Shown here in pieces: positions 42,964 through 53,685 of a stretch of 64,000 nucleotides of DNA. The stretch's first letter is position 1. Each line of letters starts with the position of its first letter. The stretch comes from Cydia pomonella (lineage: Eukaryota; Arthropoda; Insecta; Lepidoptera; Tortricidae). A model generated the notes under the pieces. It was not told the DNA's origin. It saw only the letters and a list, made by a program, of their open reading frames with translations, and made no database searches. The stretch is from the NCBI RefSeq assembly GCF_033807575.1, contig NC_084719.1, positions 2,294,001-2,358,000 of the forward strand. Direction: 5' to 3'. Made by a program: the position numbers and the translations under genes.

Positions 42964-44615
42964 CTGAGGAATAAAATATTAGTTTACATTTCCTTGGCTA
43001 GTATTTAAACGGCAGCAAAAAAAACGTAACCTAACCTAAATGCGAATTATGCAACCGACTAACAACCAGATTTTTTTGGAGGACTTGAGTATTTTGTTTT
43101 TGAGGGACGTTATTAAGATTATGAATTACGAATCATCAGTTGTTCTGAGTGGTTGAAATTACCATACTGATGTACGAGTAAATAAGTGTGCATAGACTCT
43201 TTCTAAATCCTTGACTAAAAAGTGAAAAACAGCCATTACGGGTTACAATTATTTTATAAAACGTGACTCAGGACTAAAGTAGTTTTGTTTTTAATGTCTC
43301 GTAATACCTACATAACATTTTTCCTTCAATTTACGGGTAATGCAATTTGAAGTATTCTTTGACAATGCACGAGAAGCACTCTTCAGAAAGGTACACATCT
43401 CAAGTAAGTGTAAAAGAGAAAAATAACAAAACGAGAACGACCTAGTTACATATTCGAAAGAGCTGGAAGGCTGGAAATTGAATTCTCAAGTTATCTGACG
43501 TACCAATATGTAGATTCTAGTAGAAATGAGTGTTAAATTGCCCTTGCAGTTTCTTTGGACTATTTGGACTATCGACTTAAAGATTTATCTGTAACAATAT
43601 TCCGCTTTTTAGGAAATTGAAATACTATTTCAAATAAACGTAGTAATATCAAAATAAGCTTTCTGTGCGCTTTCTTTTTTAGTGCAACATTAGGAAATTA
43701 GGAGAAAGTGCTCCTCTAAATGTGTACCTAAAGAATGTGACAGGTTAGTAACAGCTACCTATGCTTCATACTGACCTGTTCGTTTGAAAACACGGCTCGC
43801 TTGCTTTCCGCATCATATGGAAACATTGAGCAGTATTACCTACCTACCCTTACCATGAGTTGACAGTGGCCAGTGGTAAAAACATTCGAGCAACACTGGC
43901 TACCGACACGACAAGTCAGAAGGGAGGACCCCAAGTGATATCTTATCGTACAAATCGTTCTGCCGTTTGGGAGGGGGGGGGGGGGTGAGAACGTCGAATG
44001 ACGACACAAATACATAGGATATGACACACGTCAAAGACAAATCTTGCACACCTCGATCTCTTTTTGTGTACGGACGAGTCACGAGTCACAACACACACTG
44101 CGCTATGCCCAGTTGGGCATGTGCTTCGGCATAGGGGAAATAGTGCTTCCCGGTGTTGCTCGAAGGTAAAAACTCGAGGGGTAATGGTCTGTAGACATTC
44201 GGAAATAATTCGATACGAGATTATTCGCTAAACGGTGATCAATCAAGCCTTTAGCGTGGCATGGTCCAGTCTATACCTCATGATGATAGATACCGTTTAT
44301 GATTTATTACCGCCTACGATGCTCAGCTCAGTGAAATGACAAATGTGCAATTTGGAAATAAATCTACAACGCAGTGATATTCTGTAGTATGTTTCTCCGA
44401 TTTCGACAAAAGTCAAATTGACTTTGGTATAATTGTGTCGTGTGTATCAAACGATTAATTTTGTAGCCCAGATGACACAGGGCAACATTTTCATTCAGTT
44501 TTCAAAAAGAAAGTTCAACTTATACGAAAATATAAGTTAGGTTAAAGTTGACTAGGTACCTATTCTATGGTTTAAAATGTTTGGGCCTATAGGGGCCTAT
44601 TTTGTATATAAACTA

Positions 44616-44682
44616 GTTATAGTATTCATCTGTATCCATTATGTATATGATATACATAATGGATACAGATGAATACTATAAC
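44616..44682. repeat. Perfect palindrome, 33-bp arms and 1-bp centre
   Basis: GTTATAGTATTCATCTGTAT plus CCATTATGTATAT (44616-44648) is the exact reverse complement of 44650-44682, separated by one G. A second perfect palindrome with 12-bp arms (ATAACGATATAC, centre 44690) overlaps its right end and runs to 44702. Confidence 0.95.
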
Positions 44683-44984
44683 GATATACAGTATATCGTT
44701 ATTGTAAATAAAGAATTATGTATTTCTATGGTTTTTAGTTAAAGATTTTTTTATTCGATTGTATGGCGGCGGCGAGGTTCGTATGATTTTTAAGATAAAA
44801 GAATATGGATCTACTTACAGCAACCCTTTTAACTGGCTGTTGATGCATTTATGACTTTGGAATAAGGTCTGAGAAGTAGCTGTTAACAGATTCTAAACAA
44901 TCTCGAGGACGGTAATGAACAGCAGTTAGTTATTCATATAAGTTTACTATGTAGGACCAAAAAGCGCATACAAGCATAATATCT

Positions 44985-45145
44985 ATAGTTAAAGATAAAG
45001 ATAGTTTATTATTCAAGTCGGCATATTACAATGCGCTTATGAACGTCAAATAAAGCTACACCGTCTCTAACCCTACACCTCTGATCCGAGAAGATTTAAA
45101 TCCCCCCTCAATTGAAGGAACAGTAACATTATTTAAAACACAAAA
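44985..45145 (-). mobile_element. LINE 3' end, minus orientation
   Basis: GATAAAGATAGTTTATTATT, CAAGTCGGCATATTACAATG and CTCTAACCCTACACCTCTGA form a phrase I know as the reverse of an abundant lepidopteran LINE 3' UTR, ending near CCCCCCTCAATTGAAGGA. No ORF remains. Confidence 0.5.
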
Positions 45146-45702
45146 AAGTATATACGTAGAAACAAATCCATCCATAGTTTGCGATCAGCAACGCAGGCTT
45201 CGTCAAGTGGACAAAAACAAAAATCAGCTAATACATGCAACAGGCTTTGTCAATACACTATACATTGATATTATTAATTATTTTACAAGTTACAAGAAAA
45301 GGTATATTTACTCCTCTTCATGCGAATAAAGGGTCAATCAGAAAACTAGGCTTGAACTTTGGGTATGTACAGGAGTGGCGTGCAAAGCTCGGAACCGGTT
45401 TTTAAAATGGAACTTTCGTAAGAACGCGATCGTTTCTAGAACTTAATTGTAACCTAAATAAACCGGTTTAATCGACTTACGACGAGACGGCCAACCGGCT
45501 GTATCGGCACCGGCCTACTTGGTGTGCCGATGCCGCGTAAACAAAGACACCGACATAGGAAGAAGTTGGTCTTTATAGTTCTAAACCGGTTAATCTCACA
45601 AGAAATTTATGGAAATGTTCTCATAACAACCAAAATAGCAGTTTTATGAACGAAACCGAAATTATAAGGTTTGCGCCAAGTACCTACATGATAACGGTTC
45701 GG

Positions 45703-46210
45703 AAAGGGTCTAGCCGCAATCCTATAGTGAAACTGCCTTATTAGTGAGACGCCTTAAGTCGAATGGCCTGCATTAGTAAGACATTTTAACCTTGTTGCCA
45801 CAAATGGATATTTATGAAAAAAATATATTTCATACAATATTGTATTGTGCATTAAATACCCAAAAATTGAGGTTGTCGCCCTCTTGTAAATAATAAAAAA
45901 AAAAAATTTTAAACAAAAAAAAAATCTTTTTAGGCCTTTGTAAATAAGTTAGAACCTTGATTTTTTTTTTGAAAATATATTGCTATTAGTGCCATGTATA
46001 ATCCGAATTTCAAAGAAATCTAACCATTAGTTTAGCTTAAAAAAATTAAAAAAGATTTTACTTATTTTTTTTTTTTTATCCAAACCAAGGGGATTCCAGG
46101 CTTGAAATATTGTAAAATGATATCTTATAATAAGACCAATTAACGCTTCTAAGAAAGGTATACATTTCAGCCAGGGGCAGTTTCACTATAGAATTGCGGC
46201 TAGACCCTTT
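45703..46210. repeat. 508-bp MITE with 35-bp terminal inverted repeats
   Basis: Left TIR 45703-45737 (AAAGGGTCTAGCCGCAATCC ... GAAACTGCC) and right TIR 46176-46210 are reverse complements with one mismatch. The interior is AT-rich and non-coding, with A and T homopolymers. No transposase. Confidence 0.82.
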
Positions 46211-46266
46211 AAAAGGTTTTCGAGCCTTGGTGGCGTAAACCTAATTGTTGTACATTACACACACGG

Positions 46267-46379
46267 AATCCAATTTCGACTTAACAATTTGTTACGGTTT
46301 TGATCTTATTTTGATACTACTTTGAAGATCACATTGAGAGACGGTGCGTTAGAGAAACAGTTAAGTTAGAATCGACCCC
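46267..46379. repeat. MITE copy (GATTCAGATTTAACAATTTG family)
   Basis: ATTTCGACTTAACAATTTGT at the left and AGTTAAGTTAGAATCGACC at the right; compare 1667-1828 and 35595-35897. Confidence 0.5.
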
Positions 46380-46619
46380 CATATCTAACCCACTGTCAGC
46401 CGTCAGGAGTGTCAGGCAGGATGATACAACACGTGTACGCAGACTAGATCGAATTCATTATGAGCTTTTCCCATATTAATGCAATTTCTGCCGTGTCGGG
46501 TATTTCATATTTCAATCATGGCTTTTAACTTGATGTTATTAAACATTGAAGTCGCATCAGCTAAGTGACATATTCGTTGATGAAATTTTGTGTCATATTT
46601 TATACTAACATAGGATTAA

Positions 46620-46682
46620 GTGAATGTACACTAACACTATGGACATGATCCGAAATAAAATAAATTGAATTGAATTGAATAT
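46620..46682 (+). mobile_element. LINE tail (TTGAA)n
   Basis: ATGGACATGATCCGAAATAA then AATAAATTGAATTGAATTGA and AT, the plus-strand version of the RTE-like tail seen inverted at 23946. Confidence 0.45.
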
Positions 46683-47429
46683 GCTAGGGTCGATCATATG
46701 ATATGATGCGCAATTGGGTACTTGACACATGTTGAATACTATAAGAAAATTGAGCTACATGGATATAAAATGAGCCATACATTATAAAAAAGTGGAATTA
46801 AAAAAAAAACATATTGTGATTTAAAAAAATACAAGGAACCAAAGTAATTTTGTTTTCTTACTTTCAAAAAGAAAATGGTACCATTCGATTCCTTACATTT
46901 TATTGAAAAATAGCAATTTTCTTACATTTCCATACATTTAGTACAGACTAATGTAATGTGACGTCACATTACAATATAATTTTGTTAGAGGCGTTTCAAT
47001 CGTCGAGTGCGAGCGTCAGACTTTTACTCTCATTTCTGACCTTTGTGTTGCTTAAATGCCATGAGTCCTATATAGACATTTGATCCTAAGGAAAATCAAG
47101 ATCGATTGACATTATTTACCAAAAACTGTCAAGTAGCCAATTATGATATCATTTAAGGCAGTATACAGACATATTCCAGGCGTACAGCACATCTCGATCT
47201 GCATCTCCTACAAACCCGAGTTGTTCGTCACACGCACGGTGTGCACAGCTTTACCGGATCATCATACAATGCATAACGGATTTGAAAGCCCAATTTTTGT
47301 ACTTTATCCTTATCGACATGCTAAAACGTTTTACTTCTTTCAATTTGTAAGATGTTCATCATATCTTAGAAACTGTCAAGACGTCACATGATGTCAATAT
47401 TTATTAAAATATAAATAATACAAATATAA

Positions 47430-47655
47430 TAAAAGGTAGCGGATCAAATAACGCTTCATAAGGATCTACCATTCTGTAACAGCTTAACAAAAATGATGTC
47501 TTTAATATACTTAGAACAACTAAGACTGTAAAAGATATATTTTTAAACACGAATTTTAGAAAATTATCTACATTTGGAAAAGTTATACGGAATATCAGAT
47601 ACTTTTGGCGCGTTGTTTCATCCGCTACTTTTGATGCTGACTGTACAATTAGTAT
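47430..47655. repeat. TACAGTCA/GGCGCGTT-type MITE
   Basis: AGGTAGCGGATCAAATAACG at the left and ACTTTTGGCGCGTTGTTTCA, TCCGCTACTTTTGATGCTGA, CTGTAC at the right form terminal inverted repeats. Related ends occur at about 38475-38670 and 48617-48790. Confidence 0.5.
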
Positions 47656-47763
47656 CAAAGTTCTTAAATATAATATATTACAGGCTATAATCATAATTAC
47701 ACTAATAATAACAAACTAGCCCCGTCAAAAATTTCCTTTTAAGTCCCGAACCGAACTGTTCCC

Positions 47764-47955
47764 TATTTACCTGGCCTGAACGTTCCTAATATGCCAACTG
47801 TGTTGCCACGCTGAATGACAGGATTTTGTTGGACCACATAAGATCCAGCCCGGCGGTCGCAGCCTCGCTCCCTCAACCGGCGCCCATCTCCCTGACCAGC
47901 TTCTTGGCCTCGGCGCACCATGGCCCAGCCGTTTAGACAGCAACCGGAATATAGT
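47764..47955 (-). pseudogene. Non-LTR ORF2 C-terminus, minus strand
   Basis: The minus frame ends GDGRRLRERGCDRRAGSYVV, QQNPVIQRGN and TVGILGTFRPGK with a stop at 47766-47764. This matches the C-terminal theme of lepidopteran LINE ORF2 proteins, also seen at 28386. It is a short relic inside the ankyrin intron. Confidence 0.55.
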
Positions 47956-47957
47956 CT

Positions 47958-48087
47958 TAAGGGCATGGCACACGGCACACTGCATCGTCGTGCGAACGGT
48001 ATGTCGATATAATACGCGCATAGCGTTGTCTCGCTCAAACTTCGGAGCGACAGCGACGTGCGAATCGGATACAGTGTACCATGCCCC
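47958..48087. repeat. MITE with GGGCATGG ends
   Basis: AAGGGCATGGCACACGGCAC at the left is answered by ACAGTGTACCATGCCCCA at the right; the interior also folds (GTCGTGCGAACGG against CGACGTGCGAATCG). It abuts the LINE relic upstream. Confidence 0.6.
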
Positions 48088-48616
48088 ATAGAAGAATGTA
48101 TCCGAATCGTTAACTTTTGTGATGTTCACAGAAAAGCGACCATCTATTAGAACGTGTTTTACTCTACCGTGGCACTTTCAAATAAGTTAAGAATATGAAA
48201 ATCTATAACCCAACAGTGCCTAACAATCGGTAACAGAAAAACCATAAGCCCAAAATCCAAATAGAGCATTTAATTAAAATGACCAATTTAAACGAACAGT
48301 TCAGATCTGATTTGGGTAAATAATTGGACGTTACTCGTCGAGGTACAGGTACAGGTAGGCACGCTGGCCGTACTTCGTTATACTGGCCCTAGTGATGTTC
48401 CTTTCGGGAGTTTGTGAATGAAAATATATTTTTCAAATAATAAGTAACAGTGATGAGTTCTCGTTTTTGTATTCAGTAGAAGTTCAAATTAAGTTTTAAC
48501 TATGAATGGAATTTAAAAATATTTCAAAATAATTGCTTTGTGACTCATGGTTATGAAATATGTGATATTGAAGAAAACATTATACAAACAATGCATTTTT
48601 TATATTACAGTAAGGT

Positions 48617-48790
48617 AGGTACAGTCAAGATCAAACCTTTCTCTGTTCTTCTAATAGCTTAATAAAAGAGATGTGTCGCAAGACTCGCAAGATGTATAAC
48701 AAATAGGCTATAACAGATACTTTTGTACGCGTACCTAAATGTAGAGATACATTTGGCGCGTTGGTTCATCCACTATTGCTAATTCAATAC
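48617..48790. repeat. TACAGTCA-type MITE
   Basis: GTACAGTCAAGATCAAACCT at the left, ACATTTGGCGCGTTGGTTCA and TCCACTATTGCTAATTC at the right; diverged relative of 47430-47655. Confidence 0.4.
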
Positions 48791-49735
48791 GAAATAAAAT
48801 GAAGATGTAATACTTGTAACTGTTAATATTAATGAACCATTTTAATTCACTAATCAGAGAAAGTAACCAGAACAAAGTCTGTTGCATGGGCAACAATAAA
48901 GCGCGCGGTTGTTTTATGTCATAAACGCAGCGTTGAACTCATGCGACCACGAATGTAGGGAAATGACAATGTGCTTACCGCTGCGTTTACTGCGTAAAAC
49001 AATATACGGTCATTAGGTTATCCGATTTTAAAAGGATGTGCGGCAAATACATCGCATCGACGCTGCGTTTATCGTAGAAAACTGTATATTAGGAAAAAAA
49101 CATTTTATATATATTATGAAATTCACTATCGTCGAGTTTCAGGTATATTTAAAGTACCGAGAAACATATAATAATCTAAGAATAGTCATATTCCCGCAGA
49201 ATAATACTCTTATCACTAGTGGTACTTCGTTATAGCGGGCAGAATTGTTCCGCTTCCCGTTTTTGAAATAAGTTTATACATTCAACAATGTATTCAATCT
49301 GTATTGCGTTAGCGTTGTTTTTCGATTGAAGTTTTACACTCCAGATAAAATCAAAGATAAAATCAAACTAAAATTGAGTTTTAAGGTGTTGGGTTAAAGA
49401 AAGTTTTGCCGTGGCAGAGATATTTGAAATAGCAGGTCAATCGAGTGAGTAATTTGTCGGACGCTGACAATATCGTAATGGAGTTTGAGGTGTTTTTGAG
49501 CGGGTGGATTATTGAAGGGTTAGTATTGGAGTGTCATGTCATGAAGTTCGCTGTTGAATATTAAAGCTGATTGGATTAGAAGTTGGATCTGTCGCGCGAC
49601 GCGTCGGGGCCGTCGGGTCGACGCTGGCGAGCTTTTGGAAGTGTCGAGCTCAGAGTTACACCGACAGTTGTTGCAGAAAGCTCTTATGCTGACAAGACAT
49701 TAAGACGAAAGGGGACGAAGTCATGCGATCGCTTC

Positions 49736-50051
49736 GCCATACAAACGTAGTCCTCATTTTCCTCTCTAAATATAACATTCTAGAAAATGTTTTTACCCAG
49801 TTTTATGTAAAATTATGAACCACATAGCCCCTTCATTTCATTTTGTAATTATTACTAGAGTAGTATAGTAGTATATTATAAGAGTTAGCAACGAAAAAAA
49901 ATCCATACAAATTTCTGAACGATAAATCTGTACTCGTGGGACTCTTTTATGATAAAAATCAAATGAAGAGGCTATGGTTAATATACTTACAATAAATTGT
50001 GTAAAAATAGTTTCCATAATGTAAATATCCAGGGAGAAAATGGTCGTCTAC
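49736..50051. repeat. MITE related to 32522-33075
   Basis: CATACAAACGTAGTCCTCAT and TTTCCTCTCT at the left, TCCAGGGAGAAAATGGTCGT at the right, with inner TAGCCCCTTCATTTCATTT mirrored by AAATGAAGAGGCTATGG. Confidence 0.6.
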
Positions 50052-50539
50052 TCTGACTAAGGTTTTCAGTACGAACGACATCACTATAAACTGATGACAT
50101 ATTACTATTGACAGATAAGTAGTAGTGATTAGAATTAAATGTAAATAATGATAATAAAATTTCACGAAGTGTTAACGATTATTATTACAGATAGTGTCTT
50201 TGTCGCATTATCTATCAAGATGATCCTAGCGAAGCCAAAATATCTGACTTGGTCGTTTCGCTACCGTCACATGGGCGTAAGGTGAAAAATGTATTGACTA
50301 TTCATTATTTTTTATTATACAATACTTCTTGTAGTAACGAAACGGCCAAGCCACATATTTTGACTGAGGTGTAGAATTTGTGAAGTCAGGGCTTGTAGAG
50401 TTATAGTAGCTTGGCTCTACATGAGATCTGATAACTTTTTGACAGTGCGAGCCTTATGGTTTCATCTTGGCAACATTTTAAATGAAAATATTTTTGATGT
50501 GATTTCACTTCTTTTTGTAAGTTGTTTATGATAATTTTC

Positions 50540-51240
50540 TATCCCCTAATTTAAAGGGTTGGGGCTGATTTACTATAAAAATCCTAAAATACGTATCTGG
50601 GAGCAGGCATCTTCTATATAATGTACTGATTCCCCATATAAACACCAACCCCTTTACCCGCTAACGCCCTTTTTCTTCCCCCTTTCACTCTCACAGGATG
50701 ATTTTGGGGTCGCAGACTATTCTATATCCTTCCCCATAACTAATACTATCTGCATACCAAATTTCAAATAAATCGGTTCAGCTGTTATAGATTTCCCATA
50801 CCAAATTCCACGTGCCTTTTCACCCCCTTAGGGGATATAACTTTAAGTTTTTGTATTTTTCGTTGTTTGTGTACTAATACTATTCTAAATACCAAATTGC
50901 AGCTTTCTAGGACTTCAGGAAGTAGCCTAAGGGTTTTAATGATCATCAGTGAGTGAGTGAATGAGTGAGTTAGTGAGTGAGTCAGTGACGAAATCGGGGT
51001 TGTTCAGAGATCAATAAAATCGAAAGTATAAGAGATATGCAATTGAAATGATTTTTTATGCTTAATAAGTCCACTATTGACATTATATCCCGAAAATTTT
51101 GTTTATCTGGTATAATCCAAACCCAAGTTATGAGGGTTCAAAAAACCGACGAAGTGCTTCGAGAAAAGGTAGGTAGTGCCCTTGCGCTTCGCTTTGCTCA
51201 TCTTGGCGGGGGCACTACCGTGCCCCCAGATGCATTGTAA
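50540..51240 (+). repeat. Interspersed repeat with (GTGA) array
   Basis: CTTTTCACCCCCTTAGGGGA (50817), a degenerate GTGA/GTGAGT tetranucleotide array (50946-50990) and CCTTGCGCTTCGCTTTGCTC (51180) are phrases I know from repeated lepidopteran DNA. The 60-codon frame at 51058 is part of the repeat. Confidence 0.45.
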
Positions 51241-51823
51241 AAATGATTTTCTACACAGAACTTGGTCCCTATGATCTCAACTCTTTTGTCCGCAAAGTCA
51301 ACAACAACGCATATACTTCATATTGAACTTGGCTCTCATATCACATTTATGTTTTGATAGGATACTACCTACATAAGAAAGTGAACTAAAATGCGGTACA
51401 GAAACTTTCATTTAAGAATGGAATTTAAAGAACAATTTATGATTATCCTCAAGACTTCTAAAAGTACTTCAAGAAAGGTCAGAACAAATAATTTAATTTG
51501 CTTTAGTGTCGTTCAATGTCAACGGTAGCTTAAATATTTAACGTTTGATGAATTGAAATCACAGGGGATCAGAAACACAATAGTCTCAAAATATTTGATG
51601 TGGATATTTTATTTACGAGCCGTATTTAGGTTTGGAGATGAAAATAGACGCTTTGTTCATTTGGGGATTTCGAACTAAATTAACTAATTGGCTTTACTAT
51701 TTGTTAGGTATTTGATATAATTAAATAAACATAGAGGATATTATAGTTTATTCAACTTGTAATCAAATTAAATCAGAACCCTTTACTTTATAGACTAAAT
51801 GCTATGTAAATTTAACGTGGGAG

Positions 51824-51979
51824 CTAAATTTTGGAGACACAGCTCTGTTTCCTGTTGCGTGACCTGTTCCGGTGTATAGGATTCAGCAGATTCCCACGGA
51901 ACCGACGAAATACCACATTCTTCGGCCAGAAGTCCGCGTTCACGATGGTTTCCTGCAGCAGCCGTAGCACGCGCACCAT
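51824..51979 (-). other. Short high-GC open frame, possible exon (unassigned)
   Basis: The minus frame from ATG at 51979 gives 51 codons (MVRVLRLLQETIVNADFWPK and onward, ending at 51824). The first ~22 codons almost all end in G or C, like the ankyrin exons and unlike the AT-rich intron around it. An acceptor-like TTCAG lies just upstream (51984-51988), but the implied splice phase does not fit the phase-0 ankyrin exons. It could be an exon of another isoform, a small gene, or chance. No domain is recognised. Confidence 0.25.
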
Positions 51980-52031
51980 TGAGCTGAATTATGTTAATTT
52001 TATATGTAGATAAGTTTTAAAAATACTTTAC

Positions 52032-52229
52032 CTTATTAACGGCATCTATGTCCGCCCCACTGTCCAGCAGTAACTCCACTGTCGCTGTATGTCCAGATCT
52101 TGCCGCTAGCGCCAGCGGCGCGTCTCCGGCAGTATCGGTGTTCTGGACTTTGGCGCCGAGGGAGATGGCGTATGCTGCCACGTCTGTTGCTCCTCTACTG
52201 CACGCGCATTGGAGAACGTCGTTGTTTTT
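52032..52229 (-). CDS. Ankyrin-repeat protein gene, exon (two ANK repeats), most 5' seen
   Basis: This 198-bp exon encodes two 33-residue repeats: KNNDVLQCACSRGATDVAAY with AISLGAKVQNTDT (a divergent repeat), then AGDAPLALAARSGHTATVEL with LLDSGADIDAVNK (a good consensus). A long T-rich tract ends in CTTCAG as acceptor; the donor is AATAAG|GTAAAG; both borders are in phase 0. Joined to the other exons, it gives six repeats in this window. The first repeat begins without the usual G-T-LH, so it may follow other repeats encoded further upstream. The protein family was not identified; large multi-ankyrin scaffold proteins are one possibility. Confidence 0.88.
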
Positions 52230-53066
52230 CTGAAGAAAAAAAAACGGGTTAAAATACTTCTGAACACTAATCAGCAAGTTCAGCAACCGATGTGTTGATT
52301 AATAAATCAACCGGTCTTCATTAAACAATTAGGTTCGACAAGTATCGAGTCATTTTAATATTTTCTTGGGTTTCAATCTCATTATGTTTCGCGTATTTTG
52401 CAAAAACTCTTATATGTTAGCGGCACCAATCATGGGACATTTAAGAGGAAAATTAGAGTATTTTAGAATATTTCACCGACACCTATAAAATTTCTACCGC
52501 TTTATGCTTTAAAAGTTGAATGTCCAATTCGTTCTTTATAGTTTCTATGTATTAAATGAATGGTACTGCAATTGGTTTCAATATTATTAACCAATTAAAA
52601 CTATGGTTTTTTGCTCCAGTCATGGGATGTATGGGATTAATTTTGAAACTAACAAATATCAATGAAAATTTAAACTTAAGCAGCTCTTTGGCTCTCGTTT
52701 ATGGTAAAATGTTGTCAGCCATTAAAAACTGATGGTATACACTTGTTTTACAGAATTTGTCTATACCATCCCATTATTGGTGCCTGTTCCATTATAGGGG
52801 TGTTTAATAGTTTTTGAGATGCTTTTAATAGCATAACGGAAGTTTTTTTTTTTTTTTGGTTTTTAATACGTCATGTTACACGTTGTAAGATGAAAGCATT
52901 AACCCAAATCCAACCTGTCTTGCGCAAAGCAATGGTACAGGTCCCATTCTACCTATACGTCGAGCCGCTTCATTTGCAGAGATCAAAGCGATCCGGATCT
53001 GACCTCCCCGGGCTAAGGAATTAAAATATCCTTGTGTGGGTGCTACGCGTGTTCAACTATATCCAT
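52230..53066. other. No further ankyrin exon seen
   Basis: AT-rich sequence (putative 5' intron of the ankyrin gene). A weak inverted repeat of CAATCATGGGACATTTAAG and TCCCATTATTGGTGCCTG-like phrases spans about 52425-52800. No gene. Confidence 0.4.
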
Positions 53067-53685
53067 AAAAAAGCGGTCAAGTGCGAGTCGGACTCGCCCA
53101 TGAAGGGTTCCGTACCATTTATGACGTATTAAAAAAAACTACTTACTAGATCTCGTTCAAACCAATTTTCGGTGGAAGTTTGCATGGTAATGTATATCAT
53201 ATATTTTTTTTAGATTTTTCATTCTGTTATTTTAGAAGTTACAGGGGGGGGGGGGGGCACACATTTTTCCACTTTGGAAGTGTCTCTCGCGCAAACTATT
53301 CAGTTTAGAAAAAAATGATCTTAGAAACCTAAATATCATTTTTGAGGACCCATGAAGGGTTCCGTACCATTTATGCCGTATTAAAAAAAACTAATTACTA
53401 GATCTTGTTCAAACCAATTTTCGGTGGAAGTTTGCATGGAAATGTACATCATATATTTTTTTTAGGTTTATCATTCTCTTATTTTATAAGTTTATTGTTT
53501 TTTTTTTTTCTATTTTTGTGTAAAAATCTTAATGCGGTTCATAGAATACATCTACTTACCAAGTTTGAACAGTATAGCTCTTATAGTTTCGGAAAAAAGT
53601 GGCTGTGACATAAACGGACGGACAGACAGACAGACATGACGAATCCATAAGGGTTCCGTTTTTGCCATTTGGCTACGGAACCCTA
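53067..53685 (+). repeat. AGGGTTCCGTA-type interspersed repeat, copy 2, with internal duplication
   Basis: Begins AAGCGGTCAAGTGCGAGTCG and ends CTACGGAACCCTACA, like 29857-30368. About 100 bp (CCATGAAGGGTTCCGTACCA onward) are present twice, at about 53098 and 53350, so this copy has a partial tandem duplication. It also has the internal G run (53245-53257). Confidence 0.7.

Larger units (their letters stand above)
42964..52031 (-). other. Large intron of the ankyrin gene (9.07 kb), filled with repeats
   Basis: The interval holds MITEs (45703-46210, 46267-46379, about 47430-47655, 47958-48087, 48617-48790 and 49736-50051), LINE tails (44985-45145, 46620-46682 and 47764-47955), a perfect palindrome (44616-44682) and a GTGA repeat (50946-50990). 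A short high-GC open frame lies at 51824-51979 (minus). I found no further ankyrin exon, but a poorly conserved exon could be missed. Confidence 0.55.

Noticed and set aside
43971..43985. Poly-G tract as a functional element
   Set aside because: An isolated homopolymer with no symmetric flanks; slippage is sufficient explanation, unlike the shared tract at 29993 and 53245.
44100..44152. GCTATGCCCAGTTGGGCATG as a regulatory palindrome
   Set aside because: A short inverted repeat that is probably the end of a degraded MITE; no partner end could be found nearby.
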